Shown: positions 1 through 9,046, counted from the first letter of the stretch. The stretch: DNA of 64,000 nt from CAZTTG01 sp964615935 (GCA_964615935.1 CAZTTG010000017.1:14457-78456), one strand, 5' to 3'. Numbers and translations: made by a program. Notes: a model not told the origin generated them from the letters alone.

Positions 1-135
1 CGGATCGATGCTGGGCAGGTCGGTGGAGGAGCTTCCCGCCACGGAACGCAGGTACAGGGCCCCGACCCCGAGGCTGGCCGCGAGGACGACCAGGGCGGTG
101 AAGAGGAGGAGGTGTTGGGGCTTGAGTCCGGCCAT
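1..135 (-). CDS. membrane-anchored protein, N-terminal fragment (runs off left edge)
   Basis: Reading leftward from the ATG at 135, 45 codons stay open to the window edge. The peptide starts MAGLKPQHLLLF and then has one hydrophobic stretch (about residues 9-29, LLLFTALVVLAASLGVGALYL), followed by a polar Ser/Asp-rich stretch. This is a typical single-pass membrane anchor or uncleaved signal anchor with the rest of the protein outside the membrane. Nothing else of the protein is visible, so no family can be named. It is divergent from the FG-GAP protein gene that starts at 431. Confidence 0.5.
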   Translation of the reverse strand, partial: MAGLKPQHLLLFTALVVLAASLGVGALYLRSVAGSSSTDLPSIDP

Positions 136-430
136 GGGGGTCGGGTGGTGGGATGAGGCGGCCCGGGGGTTCCAGCTCGACGAGGCTCTGCAAGAAGCCT
201 GCCCGGCGGTCGCCGGCGCTGGGGGCGGACACGATAACCGGTTGGGGGCGGAGAGGGGCCAACCGGGCGGGGACGCTCCTGCCGGCCAGGAGACGCCCGG
301 GAGGGGGTCGTATTCCCATCCCCCCCGGGGATCCACCCCCCGACCGCCCGGGTGGACGAGCGGGATCGCGGCCGGTTGCGGGTCTCCTCGCGAGAAGCCG
401 CCCTGGCCCGGACCTGGGCGGCTCCCCACA

Positions 431-2737
431 ATGGAGCGCGTGAAAGCGCCCACCTCCTGGCACCTCCTCGGCGCCCTCCTGGGGGCCGGGCTCGGGGCCG
501 CGGCTGGACTGGGAGCCGGAGCCGGGCAGGCGGAGGCCCCGGCCGGCGACCCGCCCCGGCCCGGTCCAGCCGGCGAGCGGGCCGACGACGCCCCCCCTCC
601 CCGCTTCCAGACCCGGCGCGAGCGGTCCCTCGGGGGGATCGAGCCGGACTCGCTCCTCGCGGCCGACCTCGACGGGGACGGCTACACCGAGCTCGTGGCT
701 GCCTGCCTCGATCCCGGGAGGCTCCTGCTCTGGCGCGGGACGCCCGAGGGGCTGACGGATGAGCCCGCGATCATCCCGGTCGGCGGCTTCCCGCTGCGAC
801 CTGTGGCCCTCCCTCCGGGCGCCCACGGCGCGCTCCCGGGCCGGCGGCTGGTGGCGGTGGCCTCGCGCTCGAGACGCGAGGTGACGGTGCTCGACCTGCT
901 CGGCGCGAGCCCCGACCGCGTGCTCGCGCGCTACGCCGGGCCGGGAGAGGACTGGATCCCCCGAGCCCTGGCCGTCGGCGATCCGGCTGGCGACGGCCGC
1001 TGCGAGATCGCGGTCGCCTCGGAGCGCTCGGTCGCGGCCTTCGCGCCCGAGAAGGAGCCTCGGATCGAGCCCCGGGAGCGAAGCACCCCGCGCTGCGCCC
1101 TGGTCCCCTCCGGGGGAGGCGGCGTGTGGATCGGCTATCAGGAGACCATGGACCTGCGGGCGGCGCTGGTGCCCCCCGGCGTGTCGGGCGCGCGCCTCGC
1201 CCTCTCGGGCTTTCCCCGCGACTTGGTCGAGCTCGAGGCGAACGGGAGCGGGGGTCCACAGATCGCGGTCGCCGGCGGCGATCGATCTCTGTGGCTCTTC
1301 GACGCGAGCGCGATCGCCCAGGGCCCGCGCGAGATCGAGATCGACGAGATCCCCCTGCGCGTGATCGCCGCCGACCTCGACGGCGATGCCCGAGAGGAGC
1401 TGGTCATCCTCTGCTGGTACACCCTGGGGTGGCAGATCCTCGACCCCCCGTCCGCCGGGAGCCGCGCGCGCGGGCCCTCCGGCTACGCGGGACAGACGCC
1501 GCGCGACCTCGCGGTCGGCGACTTCGACGGCGACGGCTCGCAGGACCTGGTCTTCGCCAACCGCGACGCCCGGGTCCTGAGCTTCCTGTACGGAGACGGT
1601 GACGGGGGCTTGCGGACCTGCACCCGCGCGCGCGTGGGCAGAGCGCCGAGCTCGATCGCCTGCGGAGACCTGGACGGCGACGGTGCGCCGGACGTCGCGG
1701 TGATCGACGCCAGCGACAACGCGATCTCGGTGCTCCTCAACCGCAGGGGAACCATCGGCGACCCGCCCGCCCGGAGCTTCGCGCTGCGCGGAGAGGACCT
1801 GGTGCTGCGCTCGCTCCGCTGCGCGGACCTCGACGCCGATGGGCGGTTCGACGCGGCCCTGCTCGTGACCGGCGCATGGGGCGCGCGGCTGGTGTGGCTG
1901 CCGGGGGACGGCCAGGGCGGATTGGGAGAGGCCCGGAAGCTGGACGCGGGCCGCAGCGGCAGCGCGCTGCTCTTACTCGACCTGGACGCCGACGGGCGGC
2001 CCGAGGCGATCGTGGCGGACGCCGAGGCCGACGAGATCCTCATCCTCCGCCCGCTCGGCGCGGCACCCGGAGCCACGCCGCCGGCTCCGCCCCGCCGGCT
2101 GGCCCTGCCCTCGGGCCCTGTGGCCCTGGCGGCGATCGAGCTCGACGACGACCCGACGCCCGAGGTGGCGGTGGCCCTGGGCGGGCCGGGGGATCGCCTG
2201 GGGATCGCCTTCCTCGACGCGATCGAGGACGGGGACGGGCCCGCCCTCACGGAGCGCCTGCACCTTGCCGCCCGGCTGAGAGCGGACCTCCCCGGCGCGC
2301 CGCTGGACATCGCCGCGGGGGACCTCGACGGAGACGGTCGCGATGACCTCGTCCTCCTGGCGCTGGACCGGCCGGGCTCGGTGTCGGGCTGGGTCCTCCC
2401 GATGCTCCGTCGCAAGAACGGCTTCGTCCGGGGGCCGGCCCGGCCGACCGGCCTGCGGCCCCATCACCTCGCGCTGGGAGACGTCGACGGCGACGGGCGG
2501 GCGGACCTCTTCGTCGCCAGCCAGAACACCCACGTGATCGACGCCTGGCGATCCCTCTTCCGACCCGAGGGCGCGGCGAAGCCGGGCTCGGGGCTCGAGC
2601 GCCTGGACGGGCTGGGCGCCGGCCTGGGCTGCCTGGACGTCGCCCTGGTCGACCTGAACGGCGATGGCCGGCTCGACGTGCTGGCGGCCAACGCCTTCAG
2701 CGACGACGTCGCCGCCATCCCGAACCTCGGCCCCTGA
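431..2737 (+). CDS. exported FG-GAP/VCBS-repeat protein
   Basis: The 768-residue protein starts with a signal-peptide-like segment (MERVKAPTSWHLLGALLGAG, then an Ala/Gly-rich stretch ending near AEA). The open frame extends upstream to position 8, but that part is not protein-like and the signal peptide sets the start at 431. The body carries at least nine calcium-binding DxDxDG loops (DLDGDG, DFDGDG, DLDADG, DVDGDG, DLNGDG), spaced about 50-100 residues apart, as in the blades of integrin-like FG-GAP/VCBS beta-propellers. Such proteins are normally secreted or surface-exposed and are common in Planctomycetota and Myxococcota. No enzymatic domain is seen. There is no convincing ribosome binding site, so the exact start is uncertain. 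It converges with the glycosylase gene, only 6 bp downstream. Confidence 0.8.
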   Translation: MERVKAPTSWHLLGALLGAGLGAAAGLGAGAGQAEAPAGDPPRPGPAGERADDAPPPRFQTRRERSLGGIEPDSLLAADLDGDGYTELVAACLDPGRLLLWRGTPEGLTDEPAIIPVGGFPLRPVALPPGAHGALPGRRLVAVASRSRREVTVLDLLGASPDRVLARYAGPGEDWIPRALAVGDPAGDGRCEIAVASERSVAAFAPEKEPRIEPRERSTPRCALVPSGGGGVWIGYQETMDLRAALVPPGVSGARLALSGFPRDLVELEANGSGGPQIAVAGGDRSLWLFDASAIAQGPREIEIDEIPLRVIAADLDGDAREELVILCWYTLGWQILDPPSAGSRARGPSGYAGQTPRDLAVGDFDGDGSQDLVFANRDARVLSFLYGDGDGGLRTCTRARVGRAPSSIACGDLDGDGAPDVAVIDASDNAISVLLNRRGTIGDPPARSFALRGEDLVLRSLRCADLDADGRFDAALLVTGAWGARLVWLPGDGQGGLGEARKLDAGRSGSALLLLDLDADGRPEAIVADAEADEILILRPLGAAPGATPPAPPRRLALPSGPVALAAIELDDDPTPEVAVALGGPGDRLGIAFLDAIEDGDGPALTERLHLAARLRADLPGAPLDIAAGDLDGDGRDDLVLLALDRPGSVSGWVLPMLRRKNGFVRGPARPTGLRPHHLALGDVDGDGRADLFVASQNTHVIDAWRSLFRPEGAAKPGSGLERLDGLGAGLGCLDVALVDLNGDGRLDVLAANAFSDDVAAIPNLGP

Positions 2738-2743
2738 AGGGCC

Positions 2744-3871
2744 CTACAGCGCGGCCTCGTGTCGCGCCAGGGTGGCGCGCCAGGCGCGCTCGTCGAAGGC
2801 CGCGCCCTCCTCCCTCCAGAGGTTCTCCACCCGGAGCCCCTCGGGGGTGCGCCGTCCCTCGAAGCGACCCACGAGCCCCCCGCGATGCAGGAGCGGGCAC
2901 ACGTAGTAGCCCCACTTCCGCCGAGCCGCGGGCTTGTACACCTCCCAGACGTAGTCGAAGCCGAAGACCTGGGCGACGAGCTTGCGGTCCCACAGGAGCG
3001 GATCCAGCGGGCCCAAGATGCGCATGCGGCCGTCGTCCCGGGGAAAGCGACGCTTGCGGAAGCCAGCGGGAGCGAGGTAGCTCCGGCGGGATCCCTCGAT
3101 GGTCGCGACCTCGAGCAGCCCCTCGTCCACCAGCGCGGCCGGCAGGCCGCCGGTGCGGACCTCCTCCAGCATCGACCAGTGCGGGCCGGTGGCCAGGCAG
3201 AGCAGGCCGGCGGCCTCCACCCGCTCGAGCAGCGCCCAGCGATCGAAGTCCGCGGCGGGCGGCGCGTCGAACACCCGCGGCAGGGCGCGCTCGGGGAGGT
3301 CGTAGAGCTTGCCGGCCCCGGTCCGGCCGCAGACCACCACCTGGCAGCGGCTCACCAGCATCTCCAGGGCCAGGCTGGCGAGCGGAGGCGGCGGCGAGGG
3401 CAGGGGCCAGTCGAGCGCCCGGGCCCGTCCCCGGTCGGCGAGGGCCGAAGCGAGGATCGGCCCGCCCTCGCGGATCTCCTCCAGGACCTCGCCCTGGAGC
3501 TTGCGGGTGGGTCGCCTCAGCCGCTTCCCGTACCGCCACCCGTCGCGACCGGCCATGCGCTCGCGGTAGTACGGGAAGGCACTGGTCGGCAGCAGGCAGC
3601 GCTCCTTGGCGAAGTGCTCGAAGGCGTGCCCCGGCAGCAGGCGGTCGTACACCTGGCCGCAGCGGATCCCGTCCACCCGCGCCAGGGCCACCAGGTCGGC
3701 GTTGGTGCCGATGCGGTCCAGCGGGTCCTGCTGGATGCAGCGCAGGGCGGCCAGCAGCGCCCGGATTCCCCGGGCCCCCTTCTCCGGCCGCGTGCGGCGC
3801 AGTCCGAGCTGGCCCACCAGATAGCGGCGGGCCCGCTCCCGCGACAGCTCGACCGTGGGCCTGGCCTCCAT
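2744..3871 (-). CDS. YcaQ/AlkZ-like winged-helix DNA glycosylase family protein
   Basis: 375 residues, matching the HTH_42/YcaQ (COG3214) family of about 350-400 residues. These proteins unhook DNA interstrand crosslinks or remove bulky alkylated bases. The N-terminal part has the family pattern 'A-L-R-C-I-Q-Q-D-P-L' (around residues 46-55), where the Q-x-D triplet corresponds to the catalytic motif of the YcaQ/AlkX branch (AlkZ has Q-x-Q). The later segments 'FEHFAKERCLLPTSAFPYYRERM' (seen in pieces) and 'LDPLLWDRKLVAQVFGFDYVWEVYKP' (read as two parts) are typical of the family. It is the third gene of a leftward group and lies 15 bp after the oxidoreductase gene. The family is assigned with confidence; the substrate is not known. 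Confidence 0.82.
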   Translation of the reverse strand: MEARPTVELSRERARRYLVGQLGLRRTRPEKGARGIRALLAALRCIQQDPLDRIGTNADLVALARVDGIRCGQVYDRLLPGHAFEHFAKERCLLPTSAFPYYRERMAGRDGWRYGKRLRRPTRKLQGEVLEEIREGGPILASALADRGRARALDWPLPSPPPPLASLALEMLVSRCQVVVCGRTGAGKLYDLPERALPRVFDAPPAADFDRWALLERVEAAGLLCLATGPHWSMLEEVRTGGLPAALVDEGLLEVATIEGSRRSYLAPAGFRKRRFPRDDGRMRILGPLDPLLWDRKLVAQVFGFDYVWEVYKPAARRKWGYYVCPLLHRGGLVGRFEGRRTPEGLRVENLWREEGAAFDERAWRATLARHEAAL

Positions 3872-3886
3872 GGATCGCCCCCCGCC

Positions 3887-5191
3887 TCAGCCGATGTCGG
3901 AGGGGAAGTCGATCCGCCGCCCCTCTCTCGCGGACTGGTTGGCGATCAGCGTCGAGGCGGTGTTGACCAGCCCCACCTGGACGTCGCAGAGGGTCCTCGG
4001 ATCGTGGCGGCGGACGCAGTCGAGGAAGGCCACCAGCTCCTCGCGGGTGTCGTTGCCCTCGACGTTCAGCTCGATGGGCTTGCCCCGGTGCGCCCAGGGG
4101 TCGTTGCTGATCTTGAGCGTCTTCCCGCTGGTGACGATGGAGGCGTTCTCCTCGGCCTTCCGGGTCCACCCGGGGCTCTCCACCCCCCGCTCGCGATAGA
4201 ACAGACCCTTCCCGGAGGTGAGGTAGAGCGCGCCGCGCGTGCCCAGGATCAGCTCCGAGGCGCCCTCGTAGGCGTTGGTCTGGATGGAGGAGTAGGTCAC
4301 GCGGAACGTATAGGGATCGCCGTCGGGGGCGGTGCGCAGGTCGTTGCGGAGCTCGCCCTCGGCGGGCCTCATCTCGAACTCGTAGAGGCAGAAGACCTGG
4401 TCGAAGACCTCCCGGCCGTCCCGCCAGTACTCGATGCCCCCCGAGGCCGTGACGTTGCGGGGCCGGGCTCCCGTCAGCCAGCTGGCCACGTCGAGCTGAT
4501 GGGAGCCGAGCTCGCTCATGAGGCCCTGCGAAAAGGGCCAGTACAGGCGCCAGTTCAGGCGGTGCTCGAGCTCCTGCCAGCCCTCCTGGCCGGCCTTGAC
4601 CGGCACCGGCCGGCGCCAGTCGCCGTTGCGGTGCCACTGGGCCTTGATCGCGGTGATCCGGCCCAGGCCGCCCGAGGCCACCAGCTCGCGGGCCTCCCGG
4701 TAGACGGCGTTGGCCCGGCGCTGCAGGCCGACCTGGAACACGGCCCCCTTCTCCTCGACCCTCTTCGCCAGGTCGCGCGCCTCGTCGATCGTGTGGCACA
4801 TGGTCTTCTCGCAGAAGACCTGCGCCCCGGCGTCGAGGGCGTCCGCGCACATCCGATGGTGCAGGTGGAGGGGCACCGCCACGACCACGGCCTGCGGCTG
4901 AATCCTGCTCAGCATGGTGCCGTAGTCCAGGAAGGCCTCGGCCTGCGGGCCGGCGAACTCCAGGCCCTGGTCGAGGTGCGGCTGGTAGTCGTCGCATACC
5001 GCCACGACCTGGGCGCGCTCGATGGTCGAGAGCTTGCGGATCAGGTCGCATCCCCGACCGCCGGTCCCCACCACGGCCACCGGGATCCTGTCGTCGGGCT
5101 CCTGCGCCCGCGCCGCCACTCCCGCCAGCACAGTGGCCGACGTCCAGCCCAGGAACTCCCGCCGGCTGGTCCTGCTCGAGTCGTTGCTCAC
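3887..5191 (-). CDS. Gfo/Idh/MocA family oxidoreductase with Tat signal
   Basis: 434 residues. The N-terminus SNDSSRTSRREFLGWTSATV is a twin-arginine signal (SRREFLG), so the protein is probably exported folded with its NAD(P) cofactor. A Rossmann motif follows (VAVVGTGGRGCDLIRKL), then the family segments 'EKTMCHTIDEARDL' and 'ELGSHQLDVASWLTG', the latter with the His expected at the active site. Planctomycetes carry many exported members of this family, most of unknown substrate, thought to act on sugars or derivatives. The ATG overlaps the TGA of the upstream apbE gene by 4 bp (ATGA), so the two are translationally coupled; FMN or redox coupling between them is possible but not shown. A second Tat-type member lies at 43490. 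Confidence 0.87.
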   Translation of the reverse strand: MSNDSSRTSRREFLGWTSATVLAGVAARAQEPDDRIPVAVVGTGGRGCDLIRKLSTIERAQVVAVCDDYQPHLDQGLEFAGPQAEAFLDYGTMLSRIQPQAVVVAVPLHLHHRMCADALDAGAQVFCEKTMCHTIDEARDLAKRVEEKGAVFQVGLQRRANAVYREARELVASGGLGRITAIKAQWHRNGDWRRPVPVKAGQEGWQELEHRLNWRLYWPFSQGLMSELGSHQLDVASWLTGARPRNVTASGGIEYWRDGREVFDQVFCLYEFEMRPAEGELRNDLRTAPDGDPYTFRVTYSSIQTNAYEGASELILGTRGALYLTSGKGLFYRERGVESPGWTRKAEENASIVTSGKTLKISNDPWAHRGKPIELNVEGNDTREELVAFLDCVRRHDPRTLCDVQVGLVNTASTLIANQSAREGRRIDFPSDIG

Positions 5192-6093
5192 GGCTGCTCC
5201 GTCAACCAGCTCAGGTTGCTGTCGCGGTCACCTCGGTCGATCCACGCCACGTGCAGGCCCGGTCGGACGTTGCGCGCCAGCCAGTCTACCGCTCGGGCGC
5301 GTCCCATGGCCAGCAGGGCGGTGGAGAGCACCTCCGCCTCGAGCGCCCCAGGCGCCACCACGGCGCAGCCCTCCTCGCGCTCCAGGCTCCGGCCGCTGCG
5401 GGGATCCACGATGTCGCTGGGAGGGGGCTCGGCCTCGCCGCGCGGCGGGAAGACCGCCGAGCTGGAGAGGGCGCGGTCACCGAGGCGCAGCCCCTCGATC
5501 TCCACCTCTTCCTCGGTGAAGGGATCGCGCAGGCCCACCGGCCAGGGCCGGCCGTCGCCCGCCCGCCCCACGGCCAGCACCGAGCTGGTGCCGCCGTGCA
5601 CCAGCGCCGCGCGGACTCCGAAGCGGGCCAGGATCCCGGCGACGCGCTCGAGGGCGTATCCCTTGCCCAGGCCGCCGAAGTCGAGCGCCACGTCCGGGCG
5701 TCGAAGACGGACGCTGCGGGCCCCGGCGTCGATCTCGACGTCGTCCAGACAGGGCGGGCGGTCCTCGCGGGATGGAGCCGCCGCGCCGCTCGGCGCGCGG
5801 CGATGCCCCGCGGCCACGTCGAAGGCGCCGTCGGTCCTCGACCGCCACGCCCGACAGTCCAGGAGGATCCGGAGGAGCTCCAGGTCCACCCGGACCGGCC
5901 CGGCGCGGGCCTCGCGGTTGATCCGCGCGACCTCGCCGGCGGGATCGAAGCGCGAGAGCTGGAGCTCGACCCGCTGGACCTCGTCCAGCGCGGCGTCGGC
6001 CACGGCCGCGAGGTGCGCCTCGTCCTCGCCGAGGAGCAGGACCTCGAAGAAGGTCGCCATGGCGGGTCGACGCCGGCGGAGCGCCTCGGTCAT
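5188..6093 (-). CDS. apbE: FAD:protein FMN transferase (ApbE family)
   Basis: The predicted protein is 301 residues, close to the family norm. ApbE covalently attaches FMN to Thr/Ser of target flavoproteins such as RnfG/NqrC, using FAD and Mg2+. Visible family motifs are MATFFEV near the N-terminus (MGT-type), QLSRFDPAGEVARIN, RTDGAFDVAAG, DFGGLGKGYALE (FAD binding), HGGTSSVLAVG, VDPRSG and a metal-binding EAEVLSTALLAMG near the C-terminus. The frame is open further upstream to 6396, but that part would run through the divergent promoter. The ATG at 6093 keeps residues before the MAT motif and has a G-rich ribosome site. No signal peptide is evident. It is first in a leftward operon with the Tat oxidoreductase and is divergent from the Rrf2 regulator gene. 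Confidence 0.88.
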   Translation of the reverse strand: MTEALRRRRPAMATFFEVLLLGEDEAHLAAVADAALDEVQRVELQLSRFDPAGEVARINREARAGPVRVDLELLRILLDCRAWRSRTDGAFDVAAGHRRAPSGAAAPSREDRPPCLDDVEIDAGARSVRLRRPDVALDFGGLGKGYALERVAGILARFGVRAALVHGGTSSVLAVGRAGDGRPWPVGLRDPFTEEEVEIEGLRLGDRALSSSAVFPPRGEAEPPPSDIVDPRSGRSLEREEGCAVVAPGALEAEVLSTALLAMGRARAVDWLARNVRPGLHVAWIDRGDRDSNLSWLTEQP

Positions 6094-6304
6094 GGCTGTC
6101 CCCCCCCGCGTCGGCTGCTTCCCATGTCGCCCGCATCTCCCCCGGTCGGCGCGCGGAGCGGACCCCGACGGCCGCAGGGCCGGGGATTCTACCCGCCGGC
6201 CCGGCGCGGACGGGGGAGCCGCGGCACTCCGAGGGGCCCCTGCATCCCCCTTCCGGGCCGCCACGGCGGGGTGGGTGCCGGCCGCAGAATGGCCGGAAAG
6301 CCCA

Positions 6305-6333
6305 TTGCGCGATCCGGGGGGGGTACCTATACT
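6305..6333 (+). promoter_or_regulatory. sigma70-like promoter of the rrf2-like operon
   Basis: TTGCGC (6305-6310) and TATACT (6328-6333) are separated by exactly 17 bp. Predicted transcription starts at about 6340, the first base of the palindromic operator. This is one of the few AT-rich spots in the area. Confidence 0.6.
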
Positions 6334-6339
6334 CGCCTT

Positions 6340-6362
6340 ATTCCTATAGAGCCTATAGGAAT
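6340..6362. promoter_or_regulatory. perfect 10-3-10 palindrome, probable Rrf2-protein operator
   Basis: The left arm ATTCCTATAG (6340-6349) and right arm CTATAGGAAT (6353-6362) are exact reverse complements around a 3-bp centre. The element covers the predicted +1 of the promoter and ends 17 bp before the start codon of the Rrf2-family regulator. The simplest reading is an autoregulatory operator for that dimeric protein. Binding is inferred, not shown. Confidence 0.7.
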
Positions 6363-6379
6363 ACTCGGAGAGATACGAG

Positions 6380-6841
6380 ATGAAGATCTCGACCAAGGGA
6401 CGCTACGGGACCCGGGCCATGATGGCCCTGGCATCGCGCTTTGGCGGCGCCCTCATGCGGGCCAATGAGATCGCCGAGGACCAGGCCATATCGCTCAAGT
6501 ACCTGGAGAACATCCTCTCCAGCCTGAAGTCGGCCGGTCTGGTGATCTCGGAGCGGGGCAAGAAGGGCGGCTATGCCCTGTCCCGCTCACCGGCCGAGAT
6601 CAGCCTGTACGACGTGCTGAGTCCCCTGGAGGACTCGCTCGGATTCGTGCACTGCACCGAGGCCGATCGCGGCTGCGATCGCCTCGAGGTATGCGCCACC
6701 CGGGAGGTGTGGCGGTCCCTCAAGGAGGCGACGGATCGGATCCTGAAGGGCACCAGCCTGCAGGATCTGCTCCAGCGCCACGCGGAGTTGAAGGCGAGAG
6801 CGGCAGAGGAAGCGCTGCTGGTGGACCAGGAAGCCGACTGA
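6380..6841 (+). CDS. Rrf2 family transcriptional regulator, Fe-S sensing (IscR-like)
   Basis: 153 residues. The N-terminal winged helix MKISTKGRYGTRAMMALA is a textbook Rrf2 start, followed by the recognition region ISLKYLENILSSLKSAGLV and the wing RGKKGGYALSR. Three cysteines, C-x6-C-x5-C (HCTEADRGCDRLEVC, about residues 92-106), match the [2Fe-2S]-binding triad of IscR-type proteins. It therefore likely senses Fe-S status, redox or NO. Ribosome site GGAGAGA lies 7 nt before the ATG. It is the first gene of a unit that continues into Fe-S-rich membrane redox genes and a two-component pair, and probably controls it together with itself through the palindrome just upstream. Confidence 0.9.
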   Translation: MKISTKGRYGTRAMMALASRFGGALMRANEIAEDQAISLKYLENILSSLKSAGLVISERGKKGGYALSRSPAEISLYDVLSPLEDSLGFVHCTEADRGCDRLEVCATREVWRSLKEATDRILKGTSLQDLLQRHAELKARAAEEALLVDQEAD

Positions 6842-6907
6842 GGACCCCGATCCCGATGCAGGCGCCCCTCATGCCGCCCTATCCGATCCGATCGACGTGA
6901 GGTTTCC

Positions 6908-7615
6908 ATGACTGCATTCGAGCTGGTGGTAGGAGCGATCCTGCCCTTCGTGACCGTCGTCGTCCTGGTCGCCGGTCTGGTGTATCGCATCCGACGCTGG
7001 CGCAAGGCTGCGGTGGCGAACATCGCCCTGTTCCCGGCCGCCTCCCCCAGCCAGGGCGAGATGTGGCGCAAGACCCTGGGTGAGATCTTCCTGTTCAGCA
7101 CCTTCCGCAAGGAGAACCGGGCGCTGTGGACCTACACCTGGCTGTTCCACGGCGCCCTGGCGCTGATCATCCTCGGCCACTCGCGGCTGATCACCGACTG
7201 GCCGCTGCGGGTCCTGCTGGGGATGTCGGCCGAGTCGGTCAACGCCCTCTCGACCTGGAGCGGAGGCGCCGTGGGGATCGTCGCGCTGCTGACCGGCCTG
7301 CTGCTGCTCTATCGCCGAATGACGGTGCAGCGGGTCCGCGAGATCACCACCGGGGAGGACCTCCTGGTGATGCTCCTCCTGATCGCCATCTTCGTCACCG
7401 GCAACGCCCTGCGCTTCGCCCACTTCGACATCACCGTCGCGCAGGGGTACTTCGCCTCGCTGTTCACCTTCACGTCGATCCAGGTGCCCTCCAATCCGAT
7501 GTTCCTGGTGCACTACCTGATGGTGCAGGTGCTCCTGATCTACCTGCCCTTCGGCAAGCTCCTGCACATCCCCGGGATCTTCTTCAGCAAGCCGCTGCTG
7601 GCAAAGGACTACTAG
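6908..7615 (+). CDS. NarI/DsrM-like membrane cytochrome b subunit
   Basis: 235 residues with about five to six hydrophobic helices. It resembles the nitrate reductase gamma/DsrM/HdrE family, which binds haem b and exchanges electrons with menaquinone at the membrane. Candidate haem ligands are the His residues in WLFHGALALIILGHSRL and in FLVHYLMVQVLLIYLPFGKL, with another His near HIPG at the C-terminus. The next gene starts 4 bp after its stop and encodes a matching HdrD/DsrK-like cytoplasmic Fe-S subunit, giving a minimal DsrMK/HdrED-type pair. No DsrJ, DsrO, DsrP or sulfite reductase gene is nearby, so the soluble partner (thiol/disulfide or other) cannot be named. Confidence 0.82.
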   Translation: MTAFELVVGAILPFVTVVVLVAGLVYRIRRWRKAAVANIALFPAASPSQGEMWRKTLGEIFLFSTFRKENRALWTYTWLFHGALALIILGHSRLITDWPLRVLLGMSAESVNALSTWSGGAVGIVALLTGLLLLYRRMTVQRVREITTGEDLLVMLLLIAIFVTGNALRFAHFDITVAQGYFASLFTFTSIQVPSNPMFLVHYLMVQVLLIYLPFGKLLHIPGIFFSKPLLAKDY

Positions 7616-7619
7616 GATC

Positions 7620-9014
7620 ATGAGCGAAGCAGTACGCGATACGCAGGCCGACCTGCAGAAGATGATCGACCAGGTCAAGGCCATCAAGAACGGCCCCCGA
7701 GTGCTCCAGCTCTACATGGACCTGTGCGCCAAGTGCGGGATCTGTGCCGAGCAGTGCCACGTCTCCCGGAACATGCCCGAGGCCCGCACCAACCCGGCGG
7801 CGCGCTCGGACCTCATCCGCAAGCTCTACAAGCGCTACGGCTCCACCTGGGGCGGGGTGCTCAAGGGCCTGCGCGCCGCCCGCGACATCGATCCGGACGA
7901 GCTGGACACCTGGGTGCGGGACTTCTACGAGTGCTCGGGCTGCCGGCGCTGCGGGGTGTTCTGCCCCTTCGGCATCGACAACTCGGTCATCACCCGCAAG
8001 GGCCGCGCGGTGGTGCACGCCCTGGGCAAGTCGCCCTTCATGATGGCCGAGACCCAGCGCATCTCCGACGAGACCGGGAACGACGAGGGCCAGACCTACG
8101 CCTCCTTCGTGGACGCCTGCAAGTTCCTGGAGGAGGAGGTCCTGGACGAGTTCGGCATCGAGGTCGAGATCCCCATCGACCGCAAGGGCTGCGACATCCT
8201 GTTCATTCCGGCCTCGGCCGACCTGATCTCCTTCCCCGAGACCCACATGGGCGTGGCGGTCTTCTTCAGGGCGCTGAAGCAGATCGACGGGACCACCTGG
8301 ACCATGTCCTCCAAGGCCTTCGACGGGGCCAACTTCGGCCTCTTCACGGGCGATGACCCCCACATGTTCCGCAAGAACCAGCTGGCCTACGACGCCTGCA
8401 TCGAGCTGGGCGTCAAGAAGCTGGTCATCGGCGAGTGCGGCCACGCCTACCGCATCGCCAAGCGGATGGGCCCCACGGCCTCCAAGAACAACAACCCCTT
8501 CGAGACCACCAGCGTCTTCGAGCTGGCGGACAGCTACCTGAAGAAGGGCGCCTTCAAGTTCGACAAGTCCAAGGTGGACGAAATCGTCACCTACCACGAT
8601 CCGTGCAACTTCACGCGATCCCTGGGCATCTTCGAGGAGCCCCGGAGACTGCTGCACGCGATGACCGACAACTTCCACGACATGACCCCCAACCGTACCG
8701 AGAACTGGTGCTGCGGAGGGGGCGGTGGACTGGCGGTCATGGACGGCATGGAGCGGGTGGACAAGCTCGACGTGACCTTCCAGGAGTACCGCATGAAGGT
8801 GGGCCGGACCAAGTGCGAGCAGGTCAAGGCCACCGGAGCCAACTACCTCGCTGCCCCCTGCGCCAACTGCAAGCGGCAGCTCATGCAGCTCATGGAGCAC
8901 TACGAAACCGGCGTCAAGGTGGGCGGGGTCTTCGACCTGTTCATGAAGGCCATCGTCCTCGAGGAGCAGCCCTCGGAGGCGAGGGCCGGCACCGCCGCAG
9001 CGACACAACCTTGA
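7620..9014 (+). CDS. HdrD/DsrK-like (Fe-S)-binding oxidoreductase subunit
   Basis: 464 residues. Two [4Fe-4S] motifs lie near the N-terminus: CAKCGICAEQC (from about residue 36) and CSGCRRCGVFC (about residue 105). The C-terminal half has one complete CCG domain: DPCNFTRS, then WCCGGGGG, then APCANCKRQ. In heterodisulfide-reductase-like proteins this pattern holds a special [4Fe-4S] cluster that handles disulfide reduction. The first CCG half (around ADLISFPETHMG) has lost its cysteines. It lies 4 bp after the cytochrome b gene and should form a membrane complex moving electrons between menaquinone and a cytoplasmic thiol/disulfide or similar couple. Whether the substrate resembles DsrC is unknown; no dsrC is present in this window. 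Confidence 0.85.
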   Translation: MSEAVRDTQADLQKMIDQVKAIKNGPRVLQLYMDLCAKCGICAEQCHVSRNMPEARTNPAARSDLIRKLYKRYGSTWGGVLKGLRAARDIDPDELDTWVRDFYECSGCRRCGVFCPFGIDNSVITRKGRAVVHALGKSPFMMAETQRISDETGNDEGQTYASFVDACKFLEEEVLDEFGIEVEIPIDRKGCDILFIPASADLISFPETHMGVAVFFRALKQIDGTTWTMSSKAFDGANFGLFTGDDPHMFRKNQLAYDACIELGVKKLVIGECGHAYRIAKRMGPTASKNNNPFETTSVFELADSYLKKGAFKFDKSKVDEIVTYHDPCNFTRSLGIFEEPRRLLHAMTDNFHDMTPNRTENWCCGGGGGLAVMDGMERVDKLDVTFQEYRMKVGRTKCEQVKATGANYLAAPCANCKRQLMQLMEHYETGVKVGGVFDLFMKAIVLEEQPSEARAGTAAATQP

Positions 9015-9046
9015 GACCCAGGCTCGGATACCAAAAGGAGACCGGC

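Noticed and set aside
8..430. N-terminal extension of the FG-GAP protein and other long frames over 1-430
   Set aside because: The sequence is not protein-like, overlaps a divergent membrane-anchor gene, and a signal peptide begins at 431.
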